Below, piece after piece: positions 21,845 to 34,337 of a stretch of DNA of 64,000 bases. The DNA lies in NCBI GenBank assembly GCA_038373885.1, contig JAWZYV010013019.1:62001-126000 (forward strand). The letters are read 5' to 3'. Below the pieces are notes generated by a model, which ran no database searches, had not been told where the DNA came from, and worked only from the letters and a program-made list of their open reading frames with translations. This DNA is from Cheiracanthium punctorium (Eukaryota; Arthropoda; Arachnida; Araneae; Cheiracanthiidae). Position 1 is the first letter of the stretch, and each line of letters opens with the position of its first letter. The translations under genes were made by a program, and so were the position numbers.

Positions 21845-24024
21845 AATGGAATATCTTACTAAGAAAATACTTCTGGTGTTTGCTTAAGGTTAAGTTACTT
21901 CGTTAAACAACTAACAAATATCATGTTAATGCACTTTTCTATAAATTTACTTCCTAACGTTCAAATTATAATTACTCACAAAAATGTATCTTTTTTACAT
22001 AATGGTGTAGTAAAAATTATTGGAAATGCAAGAATAGCTCATAATGATATTTTAACACGGTCGTAATTAATCAAATATCATTGGAATTTCTTAATTACCT
22101 TGCAAAAGAGATTTAATATGGATTATGCACGCTTAAGTTGATCTTCAATTAGCCATTTTAACATTTCTATGATTAATAATTACAAAGAGGATTAATTTTC
22201 ATCTGCCAAACTGTATTAATGAGAAATTTGTAAGAAAAAAGTAATAAAGAAATTTGTTTTTCCTGTTTTTATTTAACTCTAGCTGATGGTCCCCGTTTCT
22301 TTCACTGGGTGTGTAATTTACATTTTTTTTAAACACTAGGAGCCAAGGCCCCTAGACTCGCTAGGCTCGCTTTTCGTATGAGGCCTTCGGCTCCTAATAA
22401 GGCTTATTCGTAAAAGAGGCATAATTTCAACAAACAAAACCCAAAAGTTGGATCAGATAAAATATTACCGAGATACACATTGCTTGTTTCTTGCATATTG
22501 CTTGGAACATAAAAATTTAAACTTCGAACTATTTTTATTTATGTGAAACCCATGGAACACTTTGCGTATTAGGCCAATTATGGCGAATTTTCATAATTTG
22601 GTGACTTACGTATATGTATGGTTAATAATTAGTTCTAAGAAAACAGTACTTCTATGTTTTCTTTGATAAAAACTACGGAACAGCTAGGATAGTTTGCCAC
22701 CAATGGCTACTTTTCATTATTTGGCGATTTACACATGCTCACAACCTATAATTACTGCTCATTTAAGGTTCCCGGAAAACCGTTATCCTTATTTTCATAT
22801 ACATGTTCCTTTGCAGATTGGCGTATTTAGCACCACGAAATATATCATCTCGCCGCTCTGGCAAATATCCAAAGTGCATAACTGCTATAATCGCATAGTT
22901 AAAGTCACCAAATATTTCTACTGGCAGCAAATACTCCAGCTGGACCGAACCGGCTTTAAAATAATCTGCATTTTAATTATTTTTCAAGATATTGGGTTCT
23001 AACATTTTTGAACTCGCGGTTTAGATTCACCCTGCTTGGAAAGATACCATTTTGCCAGATCGTACCTAATGCCAAGATGGCTCTTTTAAAATCAGTTACA
23101 ATTGGTTATTCTGTTTTGGAATTACCGCGGCAAGCACAGAAAAGCAAACTTTCTATCATTATACATATCGGTTTTATTAAATTCTAGCGTATATCTTCTG
23201 TATGAAAACCATACTTTATGAATTGAAGTATGCATCATTAATAAAAGTACCTACTAACACTTGCCTTAGCCGTAAACAAAAAACAAATAACACTTCACAA
23301 ATCTAAAAATTAAATTTTTAGAAAATCATATTCTATGGTACACAATACAAACAACTCTTTACACAGTGTGAATTACTCAGTTTAATGATTTTCTTTTTAT
23401 TTTAACTATATTGCACAGAAATAAAACTGAATATTCAAAGCTGTTTTTCATTTAGGTAAAATATGCAAGTTCAATAGCCTTTTTCTCATATAAGCGAGCT
23501 TGTTCGAAGACATAAAAGAAATACCTCCTGTAACTTTCAGTGTACTATTTTCGATATTTTTTCGCTGCATACCTGAAAAAACCTTATCGTTTCTTTTTTT
23601 TGCTGCCTCCTAAAGCTGCATCTTTCGGGATATATAAAATGTTGTCTTTAAAAGCAATATTCTTTTGTTGTTGAATCTAAGAGGCATTTTGACTATTTTT
23701 TTATTGTTACATGTTAAGATATTTTGAAAGCCCTTTTTCTTTAAGAGAGAGGTATTGTATAACGGCGTGCTTTAAAGGAAGACTCCACAGTATTGTAAGC
23801 ATTTTCAATTGCATTTACACACACACACATAAGGCAATTTCGGGAGAGATGGACCTCGTTTCTTCTTCGTTCTCTAAAAACCATATATTTATATATATTT
23901 TACTTTTCACAGTATATACATATAATGCAAGATATTTCTTACAAAAATTCTAATGCAGAAGACCACATATTTAAAGGAATTTTTTTAATGATTTTTAAAA
24001 GTATTTACTATATCGTTTATCTCA
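21845..24024. other. AT-rich DNA with one TE-like motif
   Basis: At 22336-22370 the plus strand reads CTAGGAGCCAAGGCCCCTAG, similar to CTAGCCGCCAAGGCTCCCAG at 1157. On the complement both look like a Helitron-type 3' end (hairpin then CTAG), but no matching 5' end is visible. The 102-codon frame at 22694-23002 overlaps a repeated TTTTCATTATTTGGCGA motif and is not credible. A short (CA)n tract lies at 23815-23830. Confidence 0.4.
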
Positions 24025-25084
24025 CACGGGCTACTCCGGGTGAGATGAACCATATGAATGGGAAAGATGGACCACCATAAAATAATGAAATATTTGCACA
24101 TGTATTAAATTTATAAATGTTTCGTTTTTCTTTTTAGTTACATGAAAATTAAAATGAACTTACTAGCAATTAAATTAATTTTAATATATTTATTAAGTTT
24201 ACATGAAGAATTATGTGACATTTAATATATATGAAATTGTTTTTAAGTGACTTAAGATTGCTTTGCAGAAACTTCTCGCTGTTTAATTTCTTCCCACAAT
24301 AATCGCATGTTACTTCAAACCTTGAACATCCTTCATGAAGCCAGCGCAAAAAAGAAACACACTGTATCCAATCTACTTCTTGCTTTGTCTCACTGTAATT
24401 TTCGCCGCATCCCGCACATTTGTTTTCGTCCCAATCTTCTACATCAGCGTCATTACATGTTTCTTGAATGTTTCTATCCATGTCAGAGTCAGATGAGAAC
24501 GAATTCTGAAACTCTTTCATTACTTTCCTTTTCTGGGTTCGCTTTCGTTTCCCGCTGTTTTCCAAATCCTTTTTTATTCCAAGATTTTTCTTTTGATCTC
24601 TTTTTTTTTGTTTCTCCAATTTTTCTTCTTTCTTCTTCTTTACTTTCAAAATATTTTCTGGAGTATTTAAAATGGTGGCAACATTTTATGACTTTATTTT
24701 TAGTGTTTTTACTTTATTTACGTTTGATATAAGAGATATTTACACCAAAAGTTTTATAGGCGTAAAACATTCAGAGGTGTTTTGCTTAGATGTTCTTGGA
24801 GCAGCTGGGTCGACTTCAGCAGCATTATTGCTTACTGCAGAAACATAATTCTGTTAACTGAGTTCCCCGCATTGTTTACTGCAGGTTGGGGGTACTAAAT
24901 TAACACTAATTTCAATTTCAACGCCTTCTAAATAAACATATAAAATCGTTATATTTTTTGAGAAGAAAATAGTAGCACGTCTTAGAAAATGCCTTTAAGT
25001 GTCTCACTGAGATAGTTGCGATATCTGTGGAGAGGCGCATTAACTAAATATTTGGCTGGTCCATCTATCCCGGAATTACCCTAC
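24025..25084 (-). mobile_element. decayed pogo/Tigger-like transposon
   Basis: Inverted ends: left CACGGGCTACTCCGGG then AGATGAACCA (from 24025); complement of right GTAGGGTAATTCCGGG then AGATGGACCA (ending 25084). Between them, on the minus strand, lies the C-terminal part of a DDE-type transposase (24930-24244). At about 1.06 kb it has lost most of the coding region. Assignment to the pogo group rests on the end structure plus the zinc-finger tail, which is known from pogo/jerky-like transposases. Borders are good to a few bases. Confidence 0.55.
24200..24930 (-). pseudogene. C-terminal remnant of a pogo-like transposase
   Basis: The open part is 24688-24170 on the minus strand. It has a lysine-rich basic stretch, an acidic serine region (SSDSDMDRNIQE), then a zinc-finger-like motif with KCAGCGENY, DWIQC, WLHEGC and CDYC. 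This order of Cys and His pairs is typical of the PHD-like finger at the C-terminus of pogo/jerky-type DDE transposases. One Cys of the second pair is replaced (CVSF where CxxC is expected), so zinc binding is probably lost. Upstream, about 24930-24740 encodes a frame-shifted Pro/Thr-rich piece such as PAAPRTSKQNTSE. The DDE catalytic domain and DNA-binding domain are gone. It is a pseudogene and does not look like a host zinc-finger gene, because the pogo-like ends enclose it. Confidence 0.6.
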
Positions 25085-25380
25085 ATACTAACAAATATGT
25101 TGAACTAATATATTAGAAGGGCCGGATCGCAATGTCGTTTTTACATGAAATTCAAACAAATTAATTTTAATTTTCAAATTTAAAAAAAGCGTCACTGAGA
25201 CACAACAGACAGACAAACTTCTTTTTACTGTCGTACTGGGGTCCCAAATGCTTAAAACGGACAAAAATAGCAAAAATTTTTAATACCAAGTAGTATACAG
25301 GCAAAGCCTAATTTTATTTCGATACATAAAAGTTCCCATTCCGAAAGTGAAACAACAATCACTTCAAACTTTAGTCAGAT

Positions 25381-25560
25381 GATCCCGAGTCGATACCGTC
25401 TGATGGTTAGAACGCTCGCTTACCATTCCTTGGGTCTACGGTTAGATACCAGTCGCTGAAGCTAGAAAGACGCAGTTAAAAGTAACTTCAAGTTTTTACG
25501 TATGCTAACAGTTGGCAGCACTAAAATTAGAAGAAAGGCGGAAGAAATCTCAGCAGGCAG
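25381..25560 (+). mobile_element. possible tRNA-derived SINE
   Basis: Contains TCTGATGGTTAGAACGCTCG and then GGTCTACGGTTAGATACC, which have the spacing of tRNA boxes A and B, but both boxes carry mismatches (GGTTAGATACC for GGTTCGAATCC). A GC-richer tail runs to about 25600. This is a weak call. Confidence 0.3.
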
Positions 25561-25603
25561 GAGAAGACGTAACTACGACGTCACAATCCACTTTTTCCAG
25601 ATA

Positions 25604-27025
25604 TGTATCTGAATGTGACGGTCACACACAAGCGTGTTGGTCACGCGAATGCAGGGCTTTACTCCACCCCAAGAGTGCCCAACGCGCCTAAAGAATTTTT
25701 CAATTCGAAAATCTGTGCCTTGACAAAGGGTTCATATTTGTCACATTTAAAAGCAATAACGGCATTGATAATATTTTTTCTTTTATTCCATTAAATATGG
25801 CTACCCTCACATTTTTTCATGTCCACCCTACTTAAAATATGATATTCAAAATGTCCTGCAATCGATTTTTAGGTATTCGCGAGTGTTGTATTTTACAGAA
25901 AGAATTTTATGGATAGCTCTATTTTTTAGATCAAGCAATACATGTTAAAAGAATAACTGATCTAGCACCTGCGCTAAAAAACACGCATAATGTCAAATTT
26001 GTATTATTAGCTTCAGTAGTTTTGAATTGGCTAAATATTGACATACGAAAAAACGATATTACTTTCCGATTCCTCTAATACATGGATTTTCATTTTCAAT
26101 ATTATATTATTGTGTAATAAAGTCATTAAGACACCTGCGGCCAAATAAAATAGGCCAAATATCTATTACCAACTGATACCTTCTCCCATTAATAATCAGC
26201 TGAAAACAGAAAACGATATCTGAAAATAAGAAACTGCCATAGGAATCGGAGAAAAATCAAAAGCCAATTCTGGACAGGAAGCTGGTTGGATCTTCTTTAC
26301 ATGCAAACTCATTAAAACATCAAATCCCAAAAAAGGAAAATAGTATGGTATGTTATCTAAGATTTAAAAAAAAGAAAGTGGGTGAGGTGTACAAAATGCA
26401 AGAAGACGTCCGAAGACTTCGCAAAAGGGGATGTTACATCTTTTATTTCACTGAGATTCAGGCAATGATGCCTTTTGTTCTGAAAATATGTCATTTTAAA
26501 TTTTTGCTGAGTGACAGTGTTTTTAAAACTATTAAGTGGCATTTGTTTTTCTTAATTTCTCTATTACTCTGTTTTCTTGTCTACTATTACTATGCCTTGT
26601 TAGCTTAAAAAATACATTTTAAGTAATAAACAGGGTTTATTACCTATTTCTTGAAATTTAACACTAAAACCGTAACGTTTGAGATTTACCTAAAACCGCC
26701 GGCTGGGTCAAATTGATCCAACTTCTAAAATTTACGTTGCCGTGACAAAATAACTCTGTATTTGAAAAGCCATTTTAAGGGCATTTGTTTAATCTTAACA
26801 TCCGTATTAAGGTTAATATTGCATTAAAAATTTTAAAAATTATTATTACTATAATTGCTATTAGATTCGCGTCGCTTGAGGTAGATAAATATATCTGAAA
26901 TTGCGGTCTGGATCAAATTGACCTCACTTGAAAACTTTACTATGCGATTGAATTGACATGATGGTATGATATTATGCCATTCATTAAGTCAGTACTGTTA
27001 TTTTTATTAATGATAATGACATTTA
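25604..27025. other. intervening DNA with a repeated CAAATTGA motif
   Basis: About 26690-26730 (GCCGGCTGGGTCAAATTGATC) and 26898-26935 (GCGGTCTGGATCAAATTGACC) are similar in direct orientation. GGGTCAAATTGACC-type motifs occur near some piggyBac ends, but no TTAA-bounded unit could be defined. Open frames at 25603 and 26345 have no domains. Confidence 0.4.
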
Positions 27026-27029
27026 TTTA

Positions 27030-27340
27030 ATTGTCGCCCAGGTGTTATAGTGGTTTAAGATCCATTCTATCACACCTTGGGCTTGGGTTCAAATCCCGGC
27101 TTGGTCATGCCTTGTTAACTTGCCTGTCCCTTCATAGGGGGTAACGCTGGTCGCCTACTGTGTGTCCCGATAATAAAATTGTCGCAATATCTTCGGGCAG
27201 TTCTAGAAAGACCCCCCACGCAAGGCACCCCTACCCTTTTGTTGTCCATCTGACGTGGATTTATAAAAGGGCTTCGGGCAAAGTTCACAAATTCGAAATG
27301 CATGTTACACAAACAGACAAACAAACTTTAAAAAGGTTGG
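27030..27340 (+). mobile_element. tRNA-derived SINE, family S2
   Basis: The head CCCAGGTGTTATAGTGGTTT resembles a tRNA D-arm region with box A. A perfect box B GGTTCAAATCC follows at 27086-27096, and the pair would drive polymerase III transcription. The arms do not close into a tRNA acceptor stem, so it is not a tRNA gene. The body continues with a pyrimidine-rich segment and ends near CAAACAGACAAACAAAC. The two open frames over it (27115-27375) are accidental. Confidence 0.6.
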
Positions 27341-27375
27341 AAAATGTGCCTCGGTCTTCCCTGTTGATTTTATAA

Positions 27376-28140
27376 TCCATTCGATTTGATAACTAACTTC
27401 ATAAATGTTTTAATTAAATGCTGTCAATAGTGATAGTAGTCCATCTCTTTAGAACTATTCAGACTAGAATTTCATTATTCGACTTGATAATAAACAGAAG
27501 TATTAGCATTCGTATTGGTATCTCTTTAAAGACGATTTCGTTCATATAATTTATATAGTTTAATTTTTCCATAAATTTCATTGGTTTTGATAGTATTTGA
27601 TACAATTATAACAAAGTAATAAGACATGTTTTATTTTCAAAAACAATCAGCAAAATGTAATTCTATTCAATGCATTTAGGCTCCTGAGATGTTGAGACAT
27701 CAAATTGTATTCACTGAGGTCCAACTTTCCCTGAAATACACCAACTATAACATTTTTTTTGTTAAAATAAAATACTCACTAAGTTATTTTTCTAACTTTC
27801 AAGCTTGAAAGTTGTAGAGTTGTTCTTTTATTGAGCTTTATTATTAATTATGTAGTTAAACTATTTTAACTCAATAGCTTGTTCACAAATTTCCAAAGGA
27901 GAATACCATCTTAAACAAACAAACAAATAAAAAAATCTTGTAATCATGTTTAACCTATCTTTATACTTCACTGTTTGATTAGATCTAAAGGAAGATATTC
28001 AATGTTTCATATTATTCAAAGTATCTTAAAAACACTTTTTAATAATTTTTTTAATTTACCAACATTCAAGAATTTTTTATCCCACAGCTATCCACCATGA
28101 ACGATCCTTCATAATCTTGTCACTAAGAAACAACAACCAC
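27376..28140. other. AT-rich DNA, nothing recognised
   Basis: No frames over 60 codons, no RNA-gene boxes, no inverted ends. Confidence 0.5.
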
Positions 28141-28204
28141 CCAACTGCTATGTTCATAGGACACTGAACAGACAGGTAGTGGACTGTGAAACATGTGTTT
28201 TTTT

Positions 28205-28590
28205 CTTTCTAATGGCCTAGTCAGCGGATTACTGTAGGCTTGTCCGCTATGAGGGCGCGTAATGTTAGTCATTTCATTATGAAGGCTCCTTGTGGGCATG
28301 CCAATGTGAGTTGTCTTCCAATTTTGGACCAGTTTTAGATTAGAGACCTAGCTCTTGGATCGACACCCCGAGAAATATCGTTTAAACATGGAGGACGTTG
28401 GAGCTACGACATATTTTAAGTGCACTAGCTCCATTTAGCAAACAAGGTCCACAGCAGACTCAGACGAGAAAAGACTCCAACCTTCCGAACACTGGCCAAA
28501 CCGGTGCTGCTTTACTTTTGGTGTTCTAATAAGAACCGAATTTAACCGTCTGATCTTCTGTCAGATTGTATGAGATAGTAGCACACCCTG
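28205..28590 (-). mobile_element. 5S rRNA-derived SINE (copy A)
   Basis: Read on the minus strand, the head at about 28560-28470 runs GGTTCTTATTAGAACACC, AAAAGTAAAGCAGCACCGG, GGCCAGTGTTCGGAAGG. It parallels 5S rRNA (GTTCTCGTCCGATCACCGAAGTTAAGCA, then the intermediate element region). The body after the head (AACATGGAGG-type block, TCGACACCCC block) is shared with copies at 46520-46890 and 57472-57640. This is the architecture of SINE3-type elements, which use the internal 5S promoter. Confidence 0.6.
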
Positions 28591-28759
28591 AAATAAAGTC
28601 GTCTTTCCACTAATATACCCATTTTGTTTCCAAGTTTTAAGTTGATATCGTGCAAATTCTGACTTTGGTTCCAGAGATGCACTGATATTGATATTCTTTA
28701 GTTTCTTCTTCACTTGGTGCATTATGCAAATTCAGAAACCTGCCTGCTAGCCGCTGCTA

Positions 28760-28990
28760 CCTTTTGAGTCCGGCGCCATGGTACTAAAAATTTACTTTGT
28801 GGCAAGATATCTTGCAGAATCTAGATTTTTCACCCCCTCTGTTGAAATGTTTTTTCGTAAAAATCCCCGGAGAGAAAAGTACACCTGTTGGAATAGGAAA
28901 GGAGCCCCTTGGACAGCAGTAAATATGGGTGCCGGCTTTAGGTCGAAAACATTTCATGGGATTACTGTCGTCCCAGCCGGATTTTAAAGG
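28760..28990. mobile_element. possible piggyBac-like MITE
   Basis: The left end CCTTTTGAGTCCGGC faces a right end whose complement is CCTTTAAAATCCGGC, next to TTAA at 28991-28994. The left target site reads GCTA, so it has decayed or the border is off. Interior non-coding; the 69-codon frame at 28778-28987 is bounded by the element. Confidence 0.45.
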
Positions 28991-28994
28991 TTAA

Positions 28995-30587
28995 AAGATA
29001 ATGACCGAAAAAAGGGCAGTCAGGCTGAACATTTAAAACAGTATTCTTTGCATTTTAAACATCAATTGTATGGCCTCAAAATGGGTTTTCAAATGTGTAA
29101 ACATCCTCTGTTTCATCTGAAAATTTTGAAATAAAAATAAAGAATGCAGAAGAAATGGTAAGCAATTGATTGAAGTTCGAATGAATCATTGAAATGCATA
29201 AAAACCTTGTGTACATTTTCACACCACAAACAATAAATATGCATTCACTTACTGACATTTTACTATTAATTCAAAGCATGAAACTATGTTTTAAAATTGT
29301 TCTTATTTCACAGTTCTCAAAGCTAAATGCAAAAAAAGCCTTTTTCACGAATAATAATATTTTAAATGTCATCACATAGAATCAAAAGCAATAAAAATCG
29401 ATAAATTTTACCTTCTTTCACAATTTTACGGAATAACGTATTTATCTCCCCCAGTTTTCTAGCTCTTTTATCTGTATCGCTAAAATAAGCTTGAAATCAA
29501 TTCTTTGAGAAAGACATCGCCAGAAAGAAAAGAAAAAGAATAGAAAAAAAAAGAAGAAAAAATTCTTTTTTCTTTCGTACTTTCGGTAACATTTGCATGT
29601 TCAATGATCTTTTCGTTCAAAAGGATGATTGCTCTAAGGGTAAAAGGGAGAATGTAACTTTTTTTGTGCAGCTCTAGTAATACTTTTTAACTTTGTGTAC
29701 CTGCAAAAGTTTAGCGTAGTCTAATGCTATCCTCCAAAGCTAGCTACATCTTGCAAGAATGTAAAATGAAGTCTTTAAAAGTAATAGCCTTTTGTTGTTA
29801 GTGCCAAGAAACATGTTCTTTCGAGACTTTTCCTTTTCTTTTATTTTTATTGTTGTTGTTTTTCAGTTACACGTGAAGGTTTCTCTAAAAGTTTTCTTTC
29901 CTTGTATAAAAGGGAATCCGAGTCTATGGTTTTGATCATGTATAGAATGCTGAAATAAAAATTCTAAAGCTATTTTTGGTAGTTGTTTAAAGCCTCTTTG
30001 GTAGTTGTTGCGTAAATATAAACATTGTTGGTTTTAGAGCATTTTTAGAAGTTCTTTTTTTTAAGAGATAATAGACTTTATAAGGTTTATTATAGCGCTA
30101 TCACTTAATGTTTCCTTTAATCTTAAATAGTAGACTGGCATATAGTATTTAATTTTAATTGTGTGCTTAGAGCTATAAGATTTAGAAGATGTGTTGCTTA
30201 AAAACTGTATTTCTAGAATGTTACTGATTATTTCAATGGTTGCCCTTTATTAGGTTGTTGTTTAGATGTTTACTTGATACTTAATGAAAATTTTTTTATC
30301 TCTATATCATTGCTATAGGTTGGGTATAATATGTCTAATTTTTATTTCTACGTGAGATGCTACTTGCAGAGTTACAGACAGATACGCTCCTAAGCTTTAT
30401 TACTTTTTTCTTTACCTTAATCTAATGTAAGTGTAACGTTAGGATATATTTTTGTTAGGTTCGCATGCTGATACTAACGTGACAGTTTACACTTGCGAAA
30501 AGTGATATTTTTTAAGTAAACTACATGAAAAACTATATTCAGTGCAATTTGTTAGTTTGGCTTAGTTGTTTTGAATGAATTTTTGTA
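28995..30587. other. AT-rich DNA, nothing recognised
   Basis: A purine-rich A/G tract lies at about 29520-29565. Repeated TTTTGGTAGTTGTT blocks occur at 29975 and 29998. No coding or mobile features supported. Confidence 0.45.
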
Positions 30588-31138
30588 AGGCAAAACGGGG
30601 TATCGCGAGGTTAGGCAAAATGGAGTACTACCCCAAAGTCGCAAAAGACGTCAGATGTCGGACACTTCGCAAGCTGAAAGACGTCACGTTGCCACTCTAC
30701 CAACATATGACACATCGTCAGACAGTGACCCAGATGATGTAGATGTTACATGATTGTACTCTAGTGATATATATGCAAGATCATTGTGCGGATAAGGGTG
30801 GATCAAGAGCAGTGCATCGAACAAATGTGTTCATAACTTTTGCGCTGGTGTTGACGAGGATGATGATACGTTTACATGTGAACTGTGTGCTAAGCGAACT
30901 ATGTACTATGCGAACTGTTTTGGTACCCCATTAGGGCAAATCGAGTAGTTTTCAGCTTTGGATATATTGAGATACAGATCCCAAAATATGCAGCGCATTT
31001 CAAGTTTCAATATTGCAGAATAACAACTAAGATGTAATACAGAAAAAATATTGCTTATTTAATTTAGTTGTATTTGTCACAGAGTTGTTGCCCAGAATAA
31101 CTTTAAGTACCCCATTTTGCCCACCCTTCCCCTACATA
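30588..31138 (+). mobile_element. second decayed pogo-like transposon
   Basis: The left GGCAAAACGGGGTA (30590-30603) faces the complement of the right end GGGCAAAATGGGGTACTT (about 31122-31105). A further internal GGCAAAATGGAGTA sits at 30616. Between them is a plus-strand remnant of the transposase C-terminus (30718-30948). About 550 bases remain, so most of the coding region is deleted. Exact ends and TA targets were not resolved. Confidence 0.45.
30718..30948 (+). pseudogene. zinc-finger tail of a pogo-like transposase
   Basis: One frame of 76 codons to a TAG at 30946 encodes an acidic SDSDPDDVDVT segment and a PHD-like finger tail, with NKCVHNFCAGVDEDDDTFTC and ELCAKR. Two in-frame stops interrupt it (near 30751 and 30790) and the first Cys pair is degraded. 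The W-I-K-(C)..C..HxxC..CxxC order is the same as in the remnant at 24200-24930 on the other strand, but the sequences differ, so they come from different subfamilies. It is non-functional. Confidence 0.6.
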
Positions 31139-31149
31139 TTTTTACAGCA

Positions 31150-31270
31150 CAGGATTTAGACGAAAACAAACAGCCAGGGTTATAGAGCGGGAATTGAACT
31201 CACGACACTGCGCTCAGGCGATTGGCGTGGAGTAGGACAGGCCTTTAAACTCCAAGCCATTGGCCTCCCC
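31150..31270 (-). mobile_element. tRNA-derived SINE fragment
   Basis: On the minus strand a good box B, GAGTTCAATTCCC (31203-31191), is preceded by a tRNA-like segment starting AGGCCAATGGCTTGGAG. Box A is not clean. Only about 120 bases can be assigned. Confidence 0.45.
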
Positions 31271-31274
31271 TAAG

Positions 31275-33190
31275 AGCTTTAATAGTTTTAATAATATCAA
31301 AATAAATCAAGTTAACAATAGAGACAGAAATGCGTTATTTTAGCGTTATTAAATCTAATTAAATTTTGATTTACATTCAAAAAATCGGTAATTTGTGACT
31401 GCTTTTACTTTTAGGAAAAAAAAAATTTCCTTAGAAATTATAATGTTTGTTGTCTTTACGTAACCCTAACTCAACATAATTTGTGATTAAAACAAAATTT
31501 TTTGGAGCATCTGAATATGCTTCGATATTAATAGTATCTTGTGGCAATGGCAATAAGCTTTATATTTTTTACATGTGTTTAAAAAGTCTGAGAAGCACAC
31601 TTGTGTGGCTTTTAAGATTCTTTCGTAGTGCTCCCGTGTAAAGTTAACAAACAGAAAACTTTTAACTTTCTTCATAGTTGTGATGATATGTTGGTTCTTC
31701 TAGCAAAGGTAATAAACGCACTTGAATTCATTTCTTGTTTTTGCAAAGTAAAGTTCTACTAAATACATTAAAATGATCACGTGACACAAAAATGTTAACA
31801 CGTGAACGCACAGCATCCTTTTTTGAGGATGCTTAAATTTGTGACGGTCCCAAAAGTACATACATATTAATTTATTTTTCTATCTTAATTCCGTGAATAA
31901 TGAATAATTTGATTTCCACAAAATGCTTAGCGAGCAAACAGAATTCGAATGTTCCATTGTTTTTTTTCATTTTCTTTAGATTAAGGAAATACATTTTTCG
32001 TGCCTCACCTGCGTCGGAAATTTATTTATCCCTTCAGACATCAACATAAATTGGAGAAGGTACTGAAAATAGTTGTGTGCCAAATATGTTTTTGTCTCTA
32101 CATTGTTAAGTAATTCGAAAAAAAAAAACAGTCTATTATAATAGCTTGAGAAATACTGTAATATCTATATTAATTTACATCAGTTTGCACTTAGCTCAAA
32201 TATTCGACAACTACATTTCTCAAATTAAATGTTAAAATCTCTGGTATTTAAAATTCCTTTAAAAAAGAAGGCATTTAATTTCATCATGTTTTAAAGCAAG
32301 TTTCGATTAAATGTCTTGCATTTTTGCAATTTCTTTAACGCAGCCTTTTTCTAACCTCTGAGATTTGGCTGACAACAGTTCATTAATGAGTTTTTTTCTT
32401 TTGTTTTCTTTTTCAAAAAGTTTAATGAACATAAAACAAGCGAACACATTTTCTTTAAATAACCCGTAAAACTATAGTCCACAAAGACATTGTTCCTCCT
32501 TCCCCTTCCCTCTGTTCTCTCCAATACCAATGAAAATTTAACTTAACTATGCCGTTCTTTGTCTATGCAACGCAATAATTATGCATAGAAGCAGACGGAT
32601 AGAGGAATTTCTTTCATACAATATTAATTAATCAAAACGCTCTTTGTTTCTTTTAAATGAAGGTGGATTTTTAAAGCTTTTGTTTGTTTAGGACACCTTT
32701 TTTTTAAAAAAAAAGAAAAAAAAAGAATGCTTAAGCTATTTGATGGATTTGTTTGTTATTTTAAGCAAGAAAAGCTGCTTATTATTTTTAGCTTAAATAA
32801 ACATTTTAATCACTGCTTCCAGTGGGACATTGTTTTGATTACATGATCAATGAGCTTACTCGTGAGAATACACAGAAACTGTGCTGCAAATTATTATGTT
32901 AGTATTCCTGGGTATGCTACTATCTAATGAAAAAAGGTCTCAGATTTTTGCTAAAAGAACTAACACGAGAGAGCTATTTCTATGCAAGAAATATCTTTAT
33001 ATATTCTATTGCCCTCCTTGTGTAGAATTCCGATTACTTTTTTATTTTTCTGATGGCAAAGTTCTGTGCACATTTCGATGTTCCAACACATCTTTTTATC
33101 TATTACCATAGTAGCTCTGTTTTGTAGTGATGGTTCTTCCACTTCTTTCATTCATTGTATTTTTGCAGTAATTGTGTTTTACTTATTAAT
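31275..33190. other. AT-rich DNA, nothing recognised
   Basis: Contains a small hairpin at 31810-31833 (AGCATCC, 8-base loop, GGATGCT) and purine/pyrimidine runs at 32695-32727. The frames at 31487-31675 and 32881-33151 lack domains. The stretch at 32560-32660 weakly resembles 45645-45740. Confidence 0.4.
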
Positions 33191-33193
33191 TAG

Positions 33194-33232
<39 letters not shown>
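33194..33232. repeat. compound (CA)n(TA)n microsatellite
   Basis: About ten CA units pass directly into about nine TA units. Confidence 0.95.
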
Positions 33233-33233
<1 letters not shown>

Positions 33234-33319
33234 TCTTAATTTAGTAATAATACTGTCCAATTATTTTTTTCTATGTATAAATTGTAATCACAAAAATTAA
33301 ACATTATTACAAGAATTAC

Positions 33320-33840
33320 ACAGGTGGCGCATGTTAAAATAGTCCAACAAACTCGAAAAGCGAACATAACATTTATTCGACGAGTCAAAGCACTAACATC
33401 TCACAAAGAATACAGAATGTTATTAAACACGTGCAAAGCAAATCATTAACTATCACAGCAATGCCAATAGCATTGCTCTGCTGTCTATGTTCTCGATCTA
33501 TTTCAACTGACTCGGCAGCAAGAGAAACTCCCTATTTATTTATAGATTTCCAAGCAGGATGTGACGTGATATAGAATGTGGCATCATATTTCTGGGTTTT
33601 TCTGGCAACTTCTGTCCCAATTGAGATACGGACAAAATTGCGCTACTTTCGAAACAGTTTTTGGTCGCCAAAGTCGCCAAATTTATCACAAAGTCGCCAA
33701 AACTGTCCTCAAGTTTGGCGCCAAGGTCATGGGGTAGGTAACATACTCATTCCACTTGCAAGAATGCCTGTACAACTCTTTTTCCAGCAGCACGCATTAC
33801 AGTTCTGTAGACAGGGAAAACAACATTACAGTTTTGTCAC
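33320..33840. repeat. GC-richer unclassified segment with GTCGCCAAA repeats
   Basis: Less A/T-rich than its flanks. It contains three spaced copies of GTCGCCAAA within 33665-33705 and a TTTATTCGACGAGTC block. A similar ATTATTCGACGATTT block occurs at 52765-52785, so both may be pieces of one retroelement. The 88-codon frame at 33578-33844 shows no domain. Confidence 0.35.
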
Positions 33841-33844
33841 ATAA

Positions 33845-34320
33845 ATACAAATAAATAAAAATAATAATAGTTAATTACCTTTTTTTCTTCTTTTTATATT
33901 TTTTTACACGTCAGTATGCACTTTCTGATTTAAATCTGTCCTTCCGTTATAGTTATTTTTTCATATTAGATTTAATGAATTTACTCTTCCTTCCATCCTA
34001 TTGTTTTGACGCATTTTCTATTCGTAGTTTTTTCTAATTTTTTCGGCATGACAACGTTTTTTTTCCTCTTAATTTTTGTTCTGTGTTGCATTCCTGTAGG
34101 TTCAGAAGGCCTTTGCTCCTAAAGAAGGACATTTGACACATTCGTTTGCATGAGCTCCATTTCTGCGTCAAACAATAAAAGCTACAGGTTGTCCAGCAAA
34201 AAGACATACTCTTTTCAAAATTAAAAATACGAAACACAAAGATCAATGAAAAAATGAGCAGTAGGTAGGATTATTATGTAATTTGTAAAAATATTATACA
34301 GAAGTTTCGTAATAGTAGTT
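33845..34320. other. T-rich intervening DNA
   Basis: A minus-strand frame at 34246-34034 is Cys/Lys-rich by chance and has no known motif. No element borders seen. Confidence 0.4.
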
Positions 34321-34337
34321 ACAATAACAGTAACATA

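Noticed and set aside
24170..24649. Host PHD-finger gene
   Set aside because: Enclosed by pogo-like inverted ends, one zinc-binding Cys missing, upstream coding frame-shifted; a transposase relic.
27030..27110. Possible genuine tRNA gene
   Set aside because: Perfect B box but no closed cloverleaf, and the sequence continues into a SINE body.
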